Shown: piece by piece, positions 10,456 through 19,819 of the stretch
Layout: every line of letters starts with the position of its first letter
Numbering within the stretch: position 1 is the stretch's first letter
DNA from: JAGTVG01 sp942491935
Lineage (GTDB): Bacteria > Bacteroidota > Bacteroidia > Cytophagales > Cyclobacteriaceae
Reading direction: 5' to 3'
NCBI GenBank assembly: GCA_942491935.1
Contig: CALOCZ010000055.1
Span: 124,001-188,000 of the forward strand
DNA length: 64,000 nt
Position numbers and translations under genes: made by a program
The notes under the pieces: model-generated
What the model was told of the DNA's origin: nothing
Seen by the model: the letters and a program-made list of their open reading frames with translations, nothing else
Database searches by the model: none

Positions 10456-11769
10456 TTGAGCCAGAACATCAGTTTTCATAAAGTCGGATTAACAACAGCT
10501 TTTTCCATCGTAGTGGCCAATATGGTTGGGACTGGGATATTCACCAGTCTGGGATTTCAAATTGCAGATATTAAATCCGTATTTGCACTTTTGATGCTGT
10601 GGATTGTCGGTGGAATAGTGGCCATGAGCGGTGCATTGAGTTATGGGGAACTTGCCTCAAAACTCCCCAGGTCTGGAGGGGAATATCATTTCCTATCTAA
10701 GATTTATCATCCATTGCTAGGATTCCTCGCTGGTTGGGTTTCTTTTCTTGTAGCTTTCTCTGCACCAACCGCCCTTGCTGCTATGGCCATGGCGAGTTAT
10801 TCAAATGCATTCTTTGGGTATGGAAATGAAATTCTTTTTGCCTTGGCGATTGTCATTATCTTATCCTTGATACATTCCTTTCAAATTAGATTTGGAGGGC
10901 AGTTTCAACGCATTGTTACCTTTTTAAAAATTGCATTGATTTTGTTTTTCATCATTGCGGGATTTTTTGTTTCCGATCATCAGAGCTTAAACTTATTACC
11001 TCAAAAAGGAGATTGGGGGCAGGTTTTTTCAGCTTCATTTGCCGTTTCTCTCATATACGTATCATATGCTTTTTCTGGCTGGAATGCTTCGGTTTACATA
11101 ACGGATGAGATTAAAAATCCTGCTAAAAATATTCCCAGGTCTTTAATTTTGGGGACATCTATTGTAATCATATTATACTTTCTCTTAAATTATATTTTTC
11201 TGTTTACCACTCCTATGGAAGAAATGGAAGGCAAGATTGAGATTGGCTTTTTATCAGCCACGTATATTTTTGGTGATTATGGTGGAAGATTAATGGCTTT
11301 ACTGATAACCTTATTGTTGATTTCCACGGTAAGTGCTATGATTTGGATCGGGCCGAGGGTTACTATGGTTATGGGTGAAGATTATCCCATCTTAAGGTTT
11401 TTATCTAAGAAAAACAAGTTCAATGTTCCAGTAATGGCAATTTGGGTACAGACCACAATTACCGTAGTGCTTATAGTATCCTCTACATTTGACAAGGTTT
11501 TGGTTTATGCAGGCTTTATCATGAACTTATTTACCTTGCTATCTGTTATTGGTTTATTTATATTACGATTAAAACATCCAGAAATAAAAAGCAAGTATAG
11601 AGTCACTGGATATCCGGTTACACCTTTGATCTTTATTATACTAAGTTTGTGGACACTAGCTTATTTATTACTTGAAAGGCCATTAGAATCCATTTTAGGT
11701 TTATTGACTGTCGGTGCGGGATTGATAATTTTTTATTTGAATAAGATATATATAAAACGAACACAATAA
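10456..11769 (+). CDS. APC-family amino acid permease
   Basis: 437 residues, about 12 hydrophobic membrane helices. The first helix carries the family motif region (SIVVANMVGTGIFTSLGFQI), with the unwound Gly-rich GTGIF characteristic of amino acid/polyamine/organocation transporters. SYAFSGWNASVYITDEIKNP matches the helix 6 region. The start is TTG (MSQNISFHK). Substrate is unknown. It ends four bases before the exported methyltransferase gene, so the two are likely cotranscribed. Confidence 0.9.
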   Translation: MSQNISFHKVGLTTAFSIVVANMVGTGIFTSLGFQIADIKSVFALLMLWIVGGIVAMSGALSYGELASKLPRSGGEYHFLSKIYHPLLGFLAGWVSFLVAFSAPTALAAMAMASYSNAFFGYGNEILFALAIVIILSLIHSFQIRFGGQFQRIVTFLKIALILFFIIAGFFVSDHQSLNLLPQKGDWGQVFSASFAVSLIYVSYAFSGWNASVYITDEIKNPAKNIPRSLILGTSIVIILYFLLNYIFLFTTPMEEMEGKIEIGFLSATYIFGDYGGRLMALLITLLLISTVSAMIWIGPRVTMVMGEDYPILRFLSKKNKFNVPVMAIWVQTTITVVLIVSSTFDKVLVYAGFIMNLFTLLSVIGLFILRLKHPEIKSKYRVTGYPVTPLIFIILSLWTLAYLLLERPLESILGLLTVGAGLIIFYLNKIYIKRTQ

Positions 11770-11773
11770 GAAC

Positions 11774-12466
11774 ATGAAGAAAAAAGATCTAATTCAGATA
11801 TTAACCGTTTTTTTAATATTTGAATTATCCTTGACCTGTTCATATGGACAAGATGAGGGGAAGGATAAGGATAATGAAGCCAATCAATTCATGCACAGAA
11901 ATAGTATTGAATCATTAGTAAATGCATTTGATTCCCCCGATCGTGCTGAATGGCAGCAACCTGATAAAGTGATTGCAGTGTTCGGTGATGTGAATCAGCA
12001 AAAAATCATGGATTTGGGAGCAGGGTCAGGGTATTTTACTTTACGTTTAGCTGCTAAGGGAGCAAAGGTGATTGCTGCGGATGTAAATGAAAACTTTCAG
12101 GAAGTAATTCAGGAAAAACTTGAAAATGAGGATCTTCAGGAGCTTTCAGCCAATATAGAATTGCGTAAGGTGGCTTATGATGATCCTAACTTAGGAAGTC
12201 AGGAAGTTAATGGCATTTTGGTGGTAAATACCTGGCATCACATAGATGATAGGCGTTCTTATATGAAAAAGGCCATAAAAGGCGTAAAGGATGGAGGAAA
12301 GATCGTTATAGTGGATTTTAAACTTGGTGTACCTGGTGGACCGCCTGATAGTCATAGGTTAGGCCTGGCTGATGCCATGAAAGAAATTGAAAATCTAAAC
12401 TTTTCTGAAATTCAGGTAGATACCCTTTTGTTAGAGCGACAATATATAATCATTGGGGTAAAATAG
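11774..12466 (+). CDS. Exported class I SAM-dependent methyltransferase
   Basis: 230 residues. An N-terminal signal peptide (charged KKKD, hydrophobic core, cleavage likely after SYGQ) is followed by the methyltransferase fold. Motif I is MDLGAGSGYFTLRLAAKGA with acidic ADVNEN after strand 2. The post-motif segment NTWHHIDDRRSYMKKA and the strand GGKIVIVDFKLG resemble UbiE/COQ5-like enzymes. The FMHRNSIESLVNAFDSPDRA segment before the core recurs in the exported subgroup. SAM is not expected in the periplasm, so the substrate and even the activity are uncertain. The only close neighbour is the APC permease four bases upstream. Confidence 0.85.
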   Translation: MKKKDLIQILTVFLIFELSLTCSYGQDEGKDKDNEANQFMHRNSIESLVNAFDSPDRAEWQQPDKVIAVFGDVNQQKIMDLGAGSGYFTLRLAAKGAKVIAADVNENFQEVIQEKLENEDLQELSANIELRKVAYDDPNLGSQEVNGILVVNTWHHIDDRRSYMKKAIKGVKDGGKIVIVDFKLGVPGGPPDSHRLGLADAMKEIENLNFSEIQVDTLLLERQYIIIGVK

Positions 12467-12511
12467 TCGATCCATCTTTATGGCCTGTGTTTAATTCAAG
12501 GAAAACTTTGT

Positions 12512-13090
12512 TTATTGTACCTCTCTACCTAAAACAAATGCTCCAAATCCCGAAATTTTAGAGTAAACATACATTTGATCATCAATTTGAACACAATGAT
12601 CCAGTAAGGCAATATCGCTAACACGTATAAGCAATTCTTCGTTGTCATTGCTTTCCAGAAGAGGATAATCTCTTTTCAGTTTATAAATTTTCAGATTGGT
12701 TGTATTAAACTGAGGAGCAAATTCCTCATGTGTATATTTAATACTAATTATGAAATCTTTATCAAATACGATATTCGCTGGTTTGATAATCCAGATATTA
12801 TTTGAGAAGAATTCATCTTTTTGACATTTGAAATGAAGTTTTTCAATAGACAAGGTGTTTTTTAAATTGAACTCCGACTGGTATTCATTAAAGTCATCTT
12901 TAATGAAAGTCAAAATAAGATTATTGTCTGGAGTTTCAACATGAAATTCATTACCTTCCTCAGTAAAATTTAAGGAAGTCAGATTGTCAACCGGTGTAGG
13001 TTCAACTTTTGAATTGTCACAGGCGAAAAGTAGCAGACCAATCAGTGGTAAACTACAAAATAAGAGGAAAATCGGTTTGGCATTTTTCAT
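12512..13090 (-). CDS. Hypothetical lipoprotein
   Basis: 192 residues with a lipoprotein signal ending in the lipobox LLFAC (Cys24), followed by an acidic, flexible stretch (DNSKVEPTPVDN). The rest is a predicted beta-rich domain of alternating hydrophobic and charged residues (FHVETPDNNLILTF, IWIIKPANIVFD). I do not recognise the family. It is convergent with the methyltransferase gene and stands alone; the 355-base region upstream holds its promoter. Probable location: inner leaflet of the outer membrane or the surface. Confidence 0.75.
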   Translation of the reverse strand: MKNAKPIFLLFCSLPLIGLLLFACDNSKVEPTPVDNLTSLNFTEEGNEFHVETPDNNLILTFIKDDFNEYQSEFNLKNTLSIEKLHFKCQKDEFFSNNIWIIKPANIVFDKDFIISIKYTHEEFAPQFNTTNLKIYKLKRDYPLLESNDNEELLIRVSDIALLDHCVQIDDQMYVYSKISGFGAFVLGREVQ

Positions 13091-13446
13091 GACATTGAAT
13101 TTTGGGTTATAAATGTTTGCTATAGGTATAAATTCAATACATATATGTAAGCGATATTTTCAAAGAACATTTGGCCAGAATATGAATATTCCGTGTTTAT
13201 CTCATTTTATGCAAGAGATCTTCTTGTATAGTTATATAAATTATGAAAAAATTTGGTTAAATGCAAGTATTTCGGAAGATTAATTGGAATGATAAATCGG
13301 AATGATAGAAGAATAAAATCATTAATATTTTTACTGATTGAATCAGGAAATATCGAGATCATATTGACTGAAGATCAAACTATTGCAAATAATTCAATTT
13401 TGTTATTGTTGGAAAATAGACACATTATATAGACATTTGATTTGCT
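13091..13446. other. Divergent intergenic region, no clear gene
   Basis: AT-rich spacer between the lipoprotein gene (minus) and the DUF819 gene (plus). A 47-codon frame at 13289-13432 ends 14 bases before the DUF819 start, but it has skewed Ile/Leu/Asn composition and no recognisable feature, so I do not call it. Promoters for both flanking genes must lie here; none matches the -7 consensus fully. Confidence 0.4.
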
Positions 13447-14571
13447 ATGATGATCATAATACAGGTAGCCTTTGTTGTTTTATTTCCAGCACTAGTTCTT
13501 TATTTGGAACGGCGGTCTAAAGTGGTTCAGGTTGTCAGCCCGATAGTTATTTGCTATTTCATGGGAATAGTACTTGCTAATCTGCCTTTTCTAGACTTGA
13601 ATAAAACAGTCTTTACCAAAATTTCGGATATCAGTATCAGTCTTGCCATTCCACTACTTTTGTTTAATTCTAATATACTCGATTGGGTCAGTCATGCTGG
13701 AAAATCAATACTCAGTTATATCCTGAGCGTTTTTTCTGTAGTAGTATCAGCCATCTTTTTTTATTACGTATATCGTAACAGCATGCCCGAAGCATGGAGA
13801 ATTTCCGGAATGTTAATAGGCGTATATACTGGCGGCACCCCTAATATGAGTGCCATCGGGATGGCTTTTGATACCCCTAAAGAGGTTTATGTTTTATTAA
13901 ATAGTTCAGATGTAGTGTTGGGTAGTATATACTTTATATTTATCATCACTTTTATGAAAAAATTACTTGGACTATTCCTGCCTGATTATAAATCAAAGGC
14001 AACAAAGAAATCCAGCTTAAAAATAGAGTCTAAGAATAAAATCTCAAAACGTCAACTTGCCCTCAACATAATTATTGTCTTACTACTGGGAATGATTATT
14101 CTAGGATTGGCTGCCTGGATATCGATTTTTATAAAGGGTAAGATTGAAGAGCTCTGGGTTATTTTAGTATTAACAACTCTTGGTATAGCCGTGAGTTTTA
14201 TCAAGAAAATACAGAAATTGAAGGGATCATATGAAACGGCTTTTTATTTATTACTGATCTTTTCTCTTTCAATTGGTGCAATGGCTGATGTCAAAGAACT
14301 ACTAAGCAAAAGTTCAGATCTGTTCGTATATACAACCTTCGTTATGTTCACATCGATCATACTTCACTTCCTGCTTGCTTCCATTTTCAGGATTGATCGG
14401 GACACCGTAATAATTACCTCTACCGCCGCAATATATGGCCCCGCCTTTATAGGCCCTGTAGCAAATGCCATTAAAAACAAGGAGGTCATTGTAACTGGTA
14501 TAACAATGGGATTATTGGGTTACGCAATTGGAAATTACATTGGAATTGGTGTTGCGATGTTGTTACGCTGA
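13447..14571 (+). CDS. DUF819 family integral membrane protein
   Basis: 374 residues with about ten hydrophobic segments in two related halves separated by a charged linker (about residues 175-205, KSKATKKSSLKIESKNK). The motif GVYTGGTPNMSAIGMAF in the first half and IYGPAFIGPVANAIKN in the second are the conserved Gly/Pro-rich loops of DUF819 (YjcL-like), a transporter-like family of unknown substrate. The ATG at 13447 is followed directly by the first membrane helix. The stop codon overlaps a terminator stem. Confidence 0.85.
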   Translation: MMIIIQVAFVVLFPALVLYLERRSKVVQVVSPIVICYFMGIVLANLPFLDLNKTVFTKISDISISLAIPLLLFNSNILDWVSHAGKSILSYILSVFSVVVSAIFFYYVYRNSMPEAWRISGMLIGVYTGGTPNMSAIGMAFDTPKEVYVLLNSSDVVLGSIYFIFIITFMKKLLGLFLPDYKSKATKKSSLKIESKNKISKRQLALNIIIVLLLGMIILGLAAWISIFIKGKIEELWVILVLTTLGIAVSFIKKIQKLKGSYETAFYLLLIFSLSIGAMADVKELLSKSSDLFVYTTFVMFTSIILHFLLASIFRIDRDTVIITSTAAIYGPAFIGPVANAIKNKEVIVTGITMGLLGYAIGNYIGIGVAMLLR

Positions 14572-14591
14572 AATCCTGCTAGGATTTCTTT
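14570..14591 (+). terminator. Rho-independent terminator overlapping the DUF819 stop codon
   Basis: GAAATCCT (14570-14577) and AGGATTTC (14581-14588) form a perfect 8-bp stem with a GCT loop and a short T run. The stem begins inside the TGA stop. Confidence 0.6.
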
Positions 14592-14663
14592 CATGAAGAA
14601 GGAACCATTTAGATGTAAAACAAAAGGGAGAAATTATTCCGGTAAGAATTCAATTTTAAGTCC

Positions 14664-15257
14664 TTAATATGTAATAGTTCCCTTGTATACCGTAGATTCT
14701 TCTAAAGAAACAAATTTTCCCTGGAAAGTGATTCTTTCCCCCCAATTACCGCTAACAGTGGCACGGCCATTTCCATCACCCGTAACTGTCATAAATATGT
14801 CAACGACTCCTAAGCCAGATCCCATGGCCGACATAGTAATGTTTAGCGATTTGCCGTCATTGGAATACTCATATTTTCCGATCTTTCCTTCAAGAGTAAC
14901 ACCTCCAACTCCATTCCAACCCATCAGACCAGTAAATGATAATTGAACTGTTGTTTCATCTTTGTCAACACCTACAAAATTTATATTTGGATCCATCTGA
15001 TAACTCTGTCCTTGTTTGTCGAAAACAGTATGAGCCTCAACTACCCATTCCCTCATTTCAGCATATTTTTCAAATTCTATTAAAGCCTCTTTCCGTTTTC
15101 TCTTATCTTCTTCTTTTTTGGCTTTTCTCATTGCTTTTTTTTCCTCCTTAGTGAGATTCTTACTATCAGGATTTTCAGTCTGAGCATATCCAGTGTAAGA
15201 AATACAAACTGCTAATGAAAGAAGCAAGAATAATTTTTTCATGACTAAAGTTTTCAT
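14664..15257 (-). CDS. DUF4251 domain-containing exported protein
   Basis: 197 residues (an alternative start at 15242 removes five residues and gives a cleaner signal peptide, MKKLFLLLSLAV). Cleavage is likely after GYAQ. A very lysine/glutamate-rich helical linker (about residues 35-65, KKAMRKAKKEEDKRKR) precedes the beta-barrel DUF4251 domain (about 70-197), with YQMDPNINFVGVDKD, AMGSGLGVVDIFMTVTGDGN and the closing strand VYKGTITY. The family is confined largely to Bacteroidota and its function is unknown. It is monocistronic and convergent with DUF819. Confidence 0.85.
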   Translation of the reverse strand: MKTLVMKKLFLLLSLAVCISYTGYAQTENPDSKNLTKEEKKAMRKAKKEEDKRKRKEALIEFEKYAEMREWVVEAHTVFDKQGQSYQMDPNINFVGVDKDETTVQLSFTGLMGWNGVGGVTLEGKIGKYEYSNDGKSLNITMSAMGSGLGVVDIFMTVTGDGNGRATVSGNWGERITFQGKFVSLEESTVYKGTITY

Positions 15258-15439
15258 TTAGTATTAAATATAATTTTTTTAATTGTCCTTTCATAGATTA
15301 AAAATTCCAATTTAACCGGAAATCTTCCAGTTGACTACAATTATTATACCTCAATCTGATAATCACTGTCAGACTAGCGTATTTAATAGTGTGTAGAGTG
15401 ATAGAGGGGACGATTCATGGTAGTAGGTTTTGGGTTTTC

Positions 15440-15473
15440 GAGGCTGCTCTTTTCAAGGGCAGCCTCATTTTTT
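15440..15473 (+). terminator. Strong orphan rho-independent terminator
   Basis: A 12-bp stem, GAGGCTGCTCTT (15440-15451) against AAGGGCAGCCTC (15455-15466), has one G-T wobble and a TTC loop, and is followed by ATTTTTT. No plus-strand gene lies between it and the oppositely oriented DUF4251 gene, so it ends either an unannotated short RNA or an operon leader transcript. Confidence 0.75.
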
Positions 15474-15548
15474 ATATATTATTTAAGTCCTCTATAAAAT
15501 CAGCATCTTCAAGCCACCAAATTTTTTCAGGATTTTTTGAAATAACAT

Positions 15549-15568
15549 GGATATAGAATTATATATCC
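15549..15568. promoter_or_regulatory. Candidate operator: inverted repeat next to the operon promoter
   Basis: GGATATA (15549-15555) and TATATCC (15562-15568) are perfect inverted half-sites with a six-base spacer, ending two bases upstream of the -7-like element. Position and symmetry suit a dimeric repressor, but AT-rich DNA yields such repeats by chance and no regulator gene is nearby. Confidence 0.35.
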
Positions 15569-15570
15569 TT

Positions 15571-15578
15571 TATTTTTG
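15571..15578 (+). promoter_or_regulatory. Bacteroidota-type -7 promoter element for the catabolic operon
   Basis: TATTTTTG matches TAnnTTTG exactly, 34 bases before the DUF1080 start codon. A properly spaced -33 TTG was not found. Confidence 0.4.
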
Positions 15579-15612
15579 AACTACTTTTTTATAATTCAAA
15601 ACTTTATCAAAA

Positions 15613-16992
15613 ATGAGGAAGACTTTTATAATCACTGTGATATTCCTAATACCATTATTTGTTTACTCACAGGACGAAAATGGCTGGATAGATCTTTTTA
15701 ATGGCAAAAATCTGGATGGTTGGAAACAATTGAATGGAAATGCTGATTATGTTGTGGAAAATAATGAAATCATTGGGATCTCAGTCCCAAAGGAACCTAA
15801 TAGTTTTCTATGCACAGAAAAAGATTATGGTGATTTTATTCTTGAGTTGGATGTCAATGTGGAACCGCCCCTTAACTCCGGTATACAGTTCAGAAGTTTG
15901 AGTATGGATAACTACATGAAGGGCCGTGTGCATGGTTATCAATGTGAGATCGATCCCAGCAACAGGGCATGGAGTGGTGGCATATACGATGAGGCACGGA
16001 GGGATTGGTTATATAATCTGGCAAGAAATGAAAAAGGCTCCGCAGCTTTTATACCTGGCGAATGGAACACATATAGAATTGAAGCGATTGGAAATCATAT
16101 TCGGACCTGGATCAATGGTGTGATGTGTGCCAATCTTGTCGATAATGAAACCGCTTCCGGTTTTATCGCCCTGCAGGTTCATGGAGTCGGCGATGATACT
16201 GAAAAAATCGGTAAGAAAGTTAGATGGAAAAATATTCGTATTAAAACAACTGACCTGGAAAGCAGTCGCTTCGATCCTGATCCCGATGTTCCAGAGATAA
16301 ATTTTATTCCGAATACGCTTACAAATGCAGAGAAAAGGTTAGGCTGGCGTTTATTATGGGATGGAGAAACCACCAATGGATGGCGCGGAGCAAAACTCGA
16401 TCATTTTCCAGAAGGCGGATGGCAAATTGAAGATGGAGTTCTAGCCGTTCTTGAAAGTGGAGGAGGAGAATCAGAAAATGGAGGGGATATAGTTACTATA
16501 GATAAGTTCAGCAACTTTGAATTAGAACTTGAATTCATGTTAACTCCAGGCGCCAATAGTGGGATAAAATATTTCGTTGATCCTGATTTAAATAAAGGAA
16601 CTGGTTCTGCCATTGGTCTTGAGTATCAGCTTCTTGACGATAATTTACATCCTGATGCAAAGGAAGGTGTTAATAACAATAGAACACTGGCATCATTATA
16701 TGACATGATCCCGGCAGAAAACTTGTCAGAAGAGAACAGCAACAAGAGGTTTTACGGTATAGGCAAGTGGAATAAAGCAAGGATCGTTGTAAAAGATAAT
16801 CATATTGAACACTGGTTGAATAATATAAAAGTCGTTGAATACGAGCGGAGTACACAAATATATAGGGCCCTGGTTGCCAAATCCAAATACAAAGTCTGGC
16901 CTGATTTTGGAGAATCACCTGCAGGTCATATTCTGCTTCAGGACCATGGCAATACTGTCCGTTTTAGAAGTATAAAAATCCGGGAATTTTAA
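15613..16992 (+). CDS. Exported protein with two DUF1080 (3-keto-disaccharide hydrolase) domains
   Basis: 459 residues with a signal peptide ending at VYSQ. Domain one (about 22-210) begins GWIDLFNGKNLDGWKQLNG, and domain two (about 240-459) begins RLLWDGETTNGWRGAK. Both have the DUF1080 concanavalin-like layout (NSGIQFRS and NSGIKYFVD strands). DUF1080 proteins are known to cleave 3-keto-glycosides. Single-domain proteins are about half this length, so this is a tandem fusion. First gene of a seven-gene operon, 29 bases before the GH2 gene. A periplasmic role acting on oxidised disaccharides is inference from the family. Confidence 0.88.
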   Translation: MRKTFIITVIFLIPLFVYSQDENGWIDLFNGKNLDGWKQLNGNADYVVENNEIIGISVPKEPNSFLCTEKDYGDFILELDVNVEPPLNSGIQFRSLSMDNYMKGRVHGYQCEIDPSNRAWSGGIYDEARRDWLYNLARNEKGSAAFIPGEWNTYRIEAIGNHIRTWINGVMCANLVDNETASGFIALQVHGVGDDTEKIGKKVRWKNIRIKTTDLESSRFDPDPDVPEINFIPNTLTNAEKRLGWRLLWDGETTNGWRGAKLDHFPEGGWQIEDGVLAVLESGGGESENGGDIVTIDKFSNFELELEFMLTPGANSGIKYFVDPDLNKGTGSAIGLEYQLLDDNLHPDAKEGVNNNRTLASLYDMIPAENLSEENSNKRFYGIGKWNKARIVVKDNHIEHWLNNIKVVEYERSTQIYRALVAKSKYKVWPDFGESPAGHILLQDHGNTVRFRSIKIREF

Positions 16993-17021
16993 TTTTTCTG
17001 ATATATTGAAAACCTGCTCTC

Positions 17022-19802
17022 ATGAGATTTTTTAAACGCTTTTTCACCATTGGAATTTTAATCGCTCTCCTATTTTACACATCTGCTTTTTCGCAGGAAA
17101 CTAATAGAGTCTATTTATCGGGTAAGGGATTTGATGATGCCAAAGAATGGGATTTTTATTGCACAGATGGTCGAAAAAGTGGAGAATGGACAAAGATCCC
17201 CGTGCCCTCATGCTGGGAGCAACATGGTTTTGGAACCTATAATTACGGGCATGATAGTGATGATGAAAGGGGTAAGGAAAAGGGCATTTATAAGGTTACT
17301 TTCTTTGCTTCTTCTGAATGGCGAGATAAAGAGGTCCATATTGTATTTGAAGGATCAATGACAGATACGGAAGTAAAAATCAATGGTAAAACTGCAGGAG
17401 AAATTCATCAAGGTGCATTTTACCGTTTTTCTTATAACATCACAAAACTTTTAAAGCTAAACGCCGAAAATGAGTTGGAAGTAACTGTAAGTAAACATTC
17501 CTCCGATACCTCAGTAAATAGTGCTGAAAGATATGCTGACTATTGGATCTTCGGAGGTATCTTCCGACCAGTTTACCTTGAGGTGAGGCCAAAGCAACAC
17601 ATTGAACGGATTGCTCTAAATCCCCTGGCAGACGGAAACTTTTTTGCTGAAGTATATTTGTCAAATGTGAGATCAGCAAATAAGGTAAGAGCTAGAATTA
17701 TCGACGTCAAAGGAAATCAGGTTGGCGAGGATTTTAGTGGGGAAATTTCGAAAGGAACTCTTAAAGCTAATCTATCCATCAAAGTAGAAAATATACAGCA
17801 ATGGTCTCCTGAATTTCCCAATTTATATTTCGTCGAGTTCAATCTGCAAAAGGATGATTTGCTACTTCATACTTTAACTGAAAGATTTGGATTCAGGACA
17901 GTTGAAGTCAGGGAGAGAGATGGTATTTACGTAAACGGTGTTAAAATCAAATTCAAGGGAGTTTGCCGGCATTCGTTCTGGCCTGAGACTGGAAGAACCT
18001 TAAATAAGGAATTGAGCGTTAAGGATGTGCTTCTTATGAAGGAAATGAATATGAATTCAGTAAGAATGTCTCACTATCCTCCTGATCCGCATTTCCTGGA
18101 TGTTTGTGATTCTATCGGACTTTTTGTTTTGGATGAATTGGCGGGTTGGCAAGCTGCTTATAATACTGAGGTTGGCAAAAAGCTTGTAAAGGAAATGGTT
18201 ATAAGGGATGTAAATCATCCCAGCATAGTTATATGGGATAATGGAAATGAAGGTGGGTGGAATACTGAATTAGACGATGAATTCATTAAATATGATCCCC
18301 AGAAAAGAGAACTTATCCATCCCTACGAAAATTTTCGAAAAACAGATACCAATCATTATATTGAGTACAATTACGGAACGAATGATTCATTTAATGGGAG
18401 CCAGATATTTTTCCCGACTGAAGTGCTTCATGGATTATACGATGGTGGCAATGGTGCCGGATTAGATGATTTCTGGGACCTTATGTGGACGAAACCCACA
18501 TCCGCTGGGGGCTTTTTGTGGGTATTTTCCGATGAATCAATAAGCCGTACTGATCAGCAAGGTTTTCTAGACAGTGATGGCAACCATGGACCGGATGGGA
18601 TTCTCGGTCCATATCGGGAGAAAGAAGGAAGTTTTTACACTATTAAAGAAATTTGGGCTCCAGTGTATTTTGAAGAAAAATATATCACAGAGGCCTTTGA
18701 TGGGAAATTCAAGATTGAGAATCGATATCATTATACGAATTTAAATCAATGTAGGATTTCCTATAAACTTGTGAAATATAGGTATCCAAATGATGAAGGA
18801 AGTGGTTTTAATGTGTTGCTGGAAAACGATATAATAGCTCCTGAAATCTTGCCTGGAAATTGGGGAGAATTAAATCTTGATCTGCCTTCAAACTGGAAAG
18901 ATGCGGAAGCCCTTTTGATAACCATTACAGATCCATATGATAGGGAAATTTATACCTGGGATTGGCCTATACAATTACCTGAAGATAAATTATCGGATTA
19001 TTTCGATTCGGATACAACATCATTGGCGAAAGGGAAATCTTTGGACGGTAAAATAGTCATGCAGGCTGGTGATGTGGAGATTCATATAGAAGAACGATCA
19101 GGACTTCTGCAAAAAGTAATTAGCTCTGGCTCAGAGATATCAATATTTGGTGGGCCTGAATTAGCTGAAGGCAATTCAAAATTTGTAAGTTTTAATATCT
19201 CGCAGGAAGGAAATTCATTTGTCTATCATGCTGATTATGAAGGAAATTTAAAATCCGTTACCTGGACCTTATCAGGAAATGGAATTCTTCAACTTACAGT
19301 AGTTTATGTTCCCAATAATTACCAACCCTATTTCGGGATAAACTTCAATTATCCGGAAAATAAGATGAAAGGAGCTAAGTGGCTGGGTAATGGACCTTAC
19401 AGGGTATGGAAAAACCGCCTAAAGGGCGTTAGCCTGAATGTTTGGGAAAAGGATTATAACAATACAATAACTGGGGAAACGTATTTATACCCGGAATTTA
19501 AGGGGTATTACTCAAATATGTATTGGCTGAAATTATTGAATGAGGAAAAACCATTCACAATTTATACAAGTACTGAAAACCTGTTTTTCAGATTGTATAC
19601 TCCTGATGATCCACAAGCAGATCCCAGATACACAAAAGTTGAATTCCCTGAGGGTGATATTTCATTTTTACAAGGTATAAATCCAGTGGGCACTAAGTTT
19701 AAAAAACCAGAGATGCTTGGACCCCAATCTCAAACCAATATGTATCGCCGGCATAGAAAGGATGGAGACTTGTACATAAAGTTATATTTTGATTTCAGAT
19801 AA
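17022..19802 (+). CDS. Glycoside hydrolase family 2 protein (beta-galactosidase/glucuronidase-like)
   Basis: 926 residues with a signal peptide ending TSAFSQ. A jelly-roll sugar-binding domain comes first (WTKIPVPSCWEQHGFGTYNY), then an Ig-like domain, then a TIM barrel beginning near VKFKGVCRHSFWPETGR. The predicted acid/base is E410 in WDNGNEGG and the predicted nucleophile E467 in FPTEVLHGLYDGG. A long beta-sandwich C-terminus follows (about residues 680-926). The protein should act in the periplasm or on the surface as an exo-glycosidase. Its position between DUF1080 and GH88 suggests stepwise removal of side residues from a uronate-containing oligosaccharide. Sugar specificity is not readable. 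Confidence 0.9.
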   Translation: MRFFKRFFTIGILIALLFYTSAFSQETNRVYLSGKGFDDAKEWDFYCTDGRKSGEWTKIPVPSCWEQHGFGTYNYGHDSDDERGKEKGIYKVTFFASSEWRDKEVHIVFEGSMTDTEVKINGKTAGEIHQGAFYRFSYNITKLLKLNAENELEVTVSKHSSDTSVNSAERYADYWIFGGIFRPVYLEVRPKQHIERIALNPLADGNFFAEVYLSNVRSANKVRARIIDVKGNQVGEDFSGEISKGTLKANLSIKVENIQQWSPEFPNLYFVEFNLQKDDLLLHTLTERFGFRTVEVRERDGIYVNGVKIKFKGVCRHSFWPETGRTLNKELSVKDVLLMKEMNMNSVRMSHYPPDPHFLDVCDSIGLFVLDELAGWQAAYNTEVGKKLVKEMVIRDVNHPSIVIWDNGNEGGWNTELDDEFIKYDPQKRELIHPYENFRKTDTNHYIEYNYGTNDSFNGSQIFFPTEVLHGLYDGGNGAGLDDFWDLMWTKPTSAGGFLWVFSDESISRTDQQGFLDSDGNHGPDGILGPYREKEGSFYTIKEIWAPVYFEEKYITEAFDGKFKIENRYHYTNLNQCRISYKLVKYRYPNDEGSGFNVLLENDIIAPEILPGNWGELNLDLPSNWKDAEALLITITDPYDREIYTWDWPIQLPEDKLSDYFDSDTTSLAKGKSLDGKIVMQAGDVEIHIEERSGLLQKVISSGSEISIFGGPELAEGNSKFVSFNISQEGNSFVYHADYEGNLKSVTWTLSGNGILQLTVVYVPNNYQPYFGINFNYPENKMKGAKWLGNGPYRVWKNRLKGVSLNVWEKDYNNTITGETYLYPEFKGYYSNMYWLKLLNEEKPFTIYTSTENLFFRLYTPDDPQADPRYTKVEFPEGDISFLQGINPVGTKFKKPEMLGPQSQTNMYRRHRKDGDLYIKLYFDFR

Positions 19803-19819
19803 ATTAAGCCATATTATAC

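Larger units (their letters stand above)
15258..15612. other. Leader region upstream of the catabolic operon
   Basis: 354 bases between the DUF4251 gene (minus) and the operon (plus). It contains no convincing ORF but holds an orphan plus-strand terminator at 15440, an inverted repeat at 15549 and a promoter-like -7 element at 15571 (listed separately). The stretch 15360-15440 has no assigned role and could be the body of a short RNA that ends at the terminator. Confidence 0.5.

Noticed and set aside
13289..13432. 47-codon plus-strand frame before the DUF819 gene
   Set aside because: No signal, motif or start context; residue composition follows local base composition.
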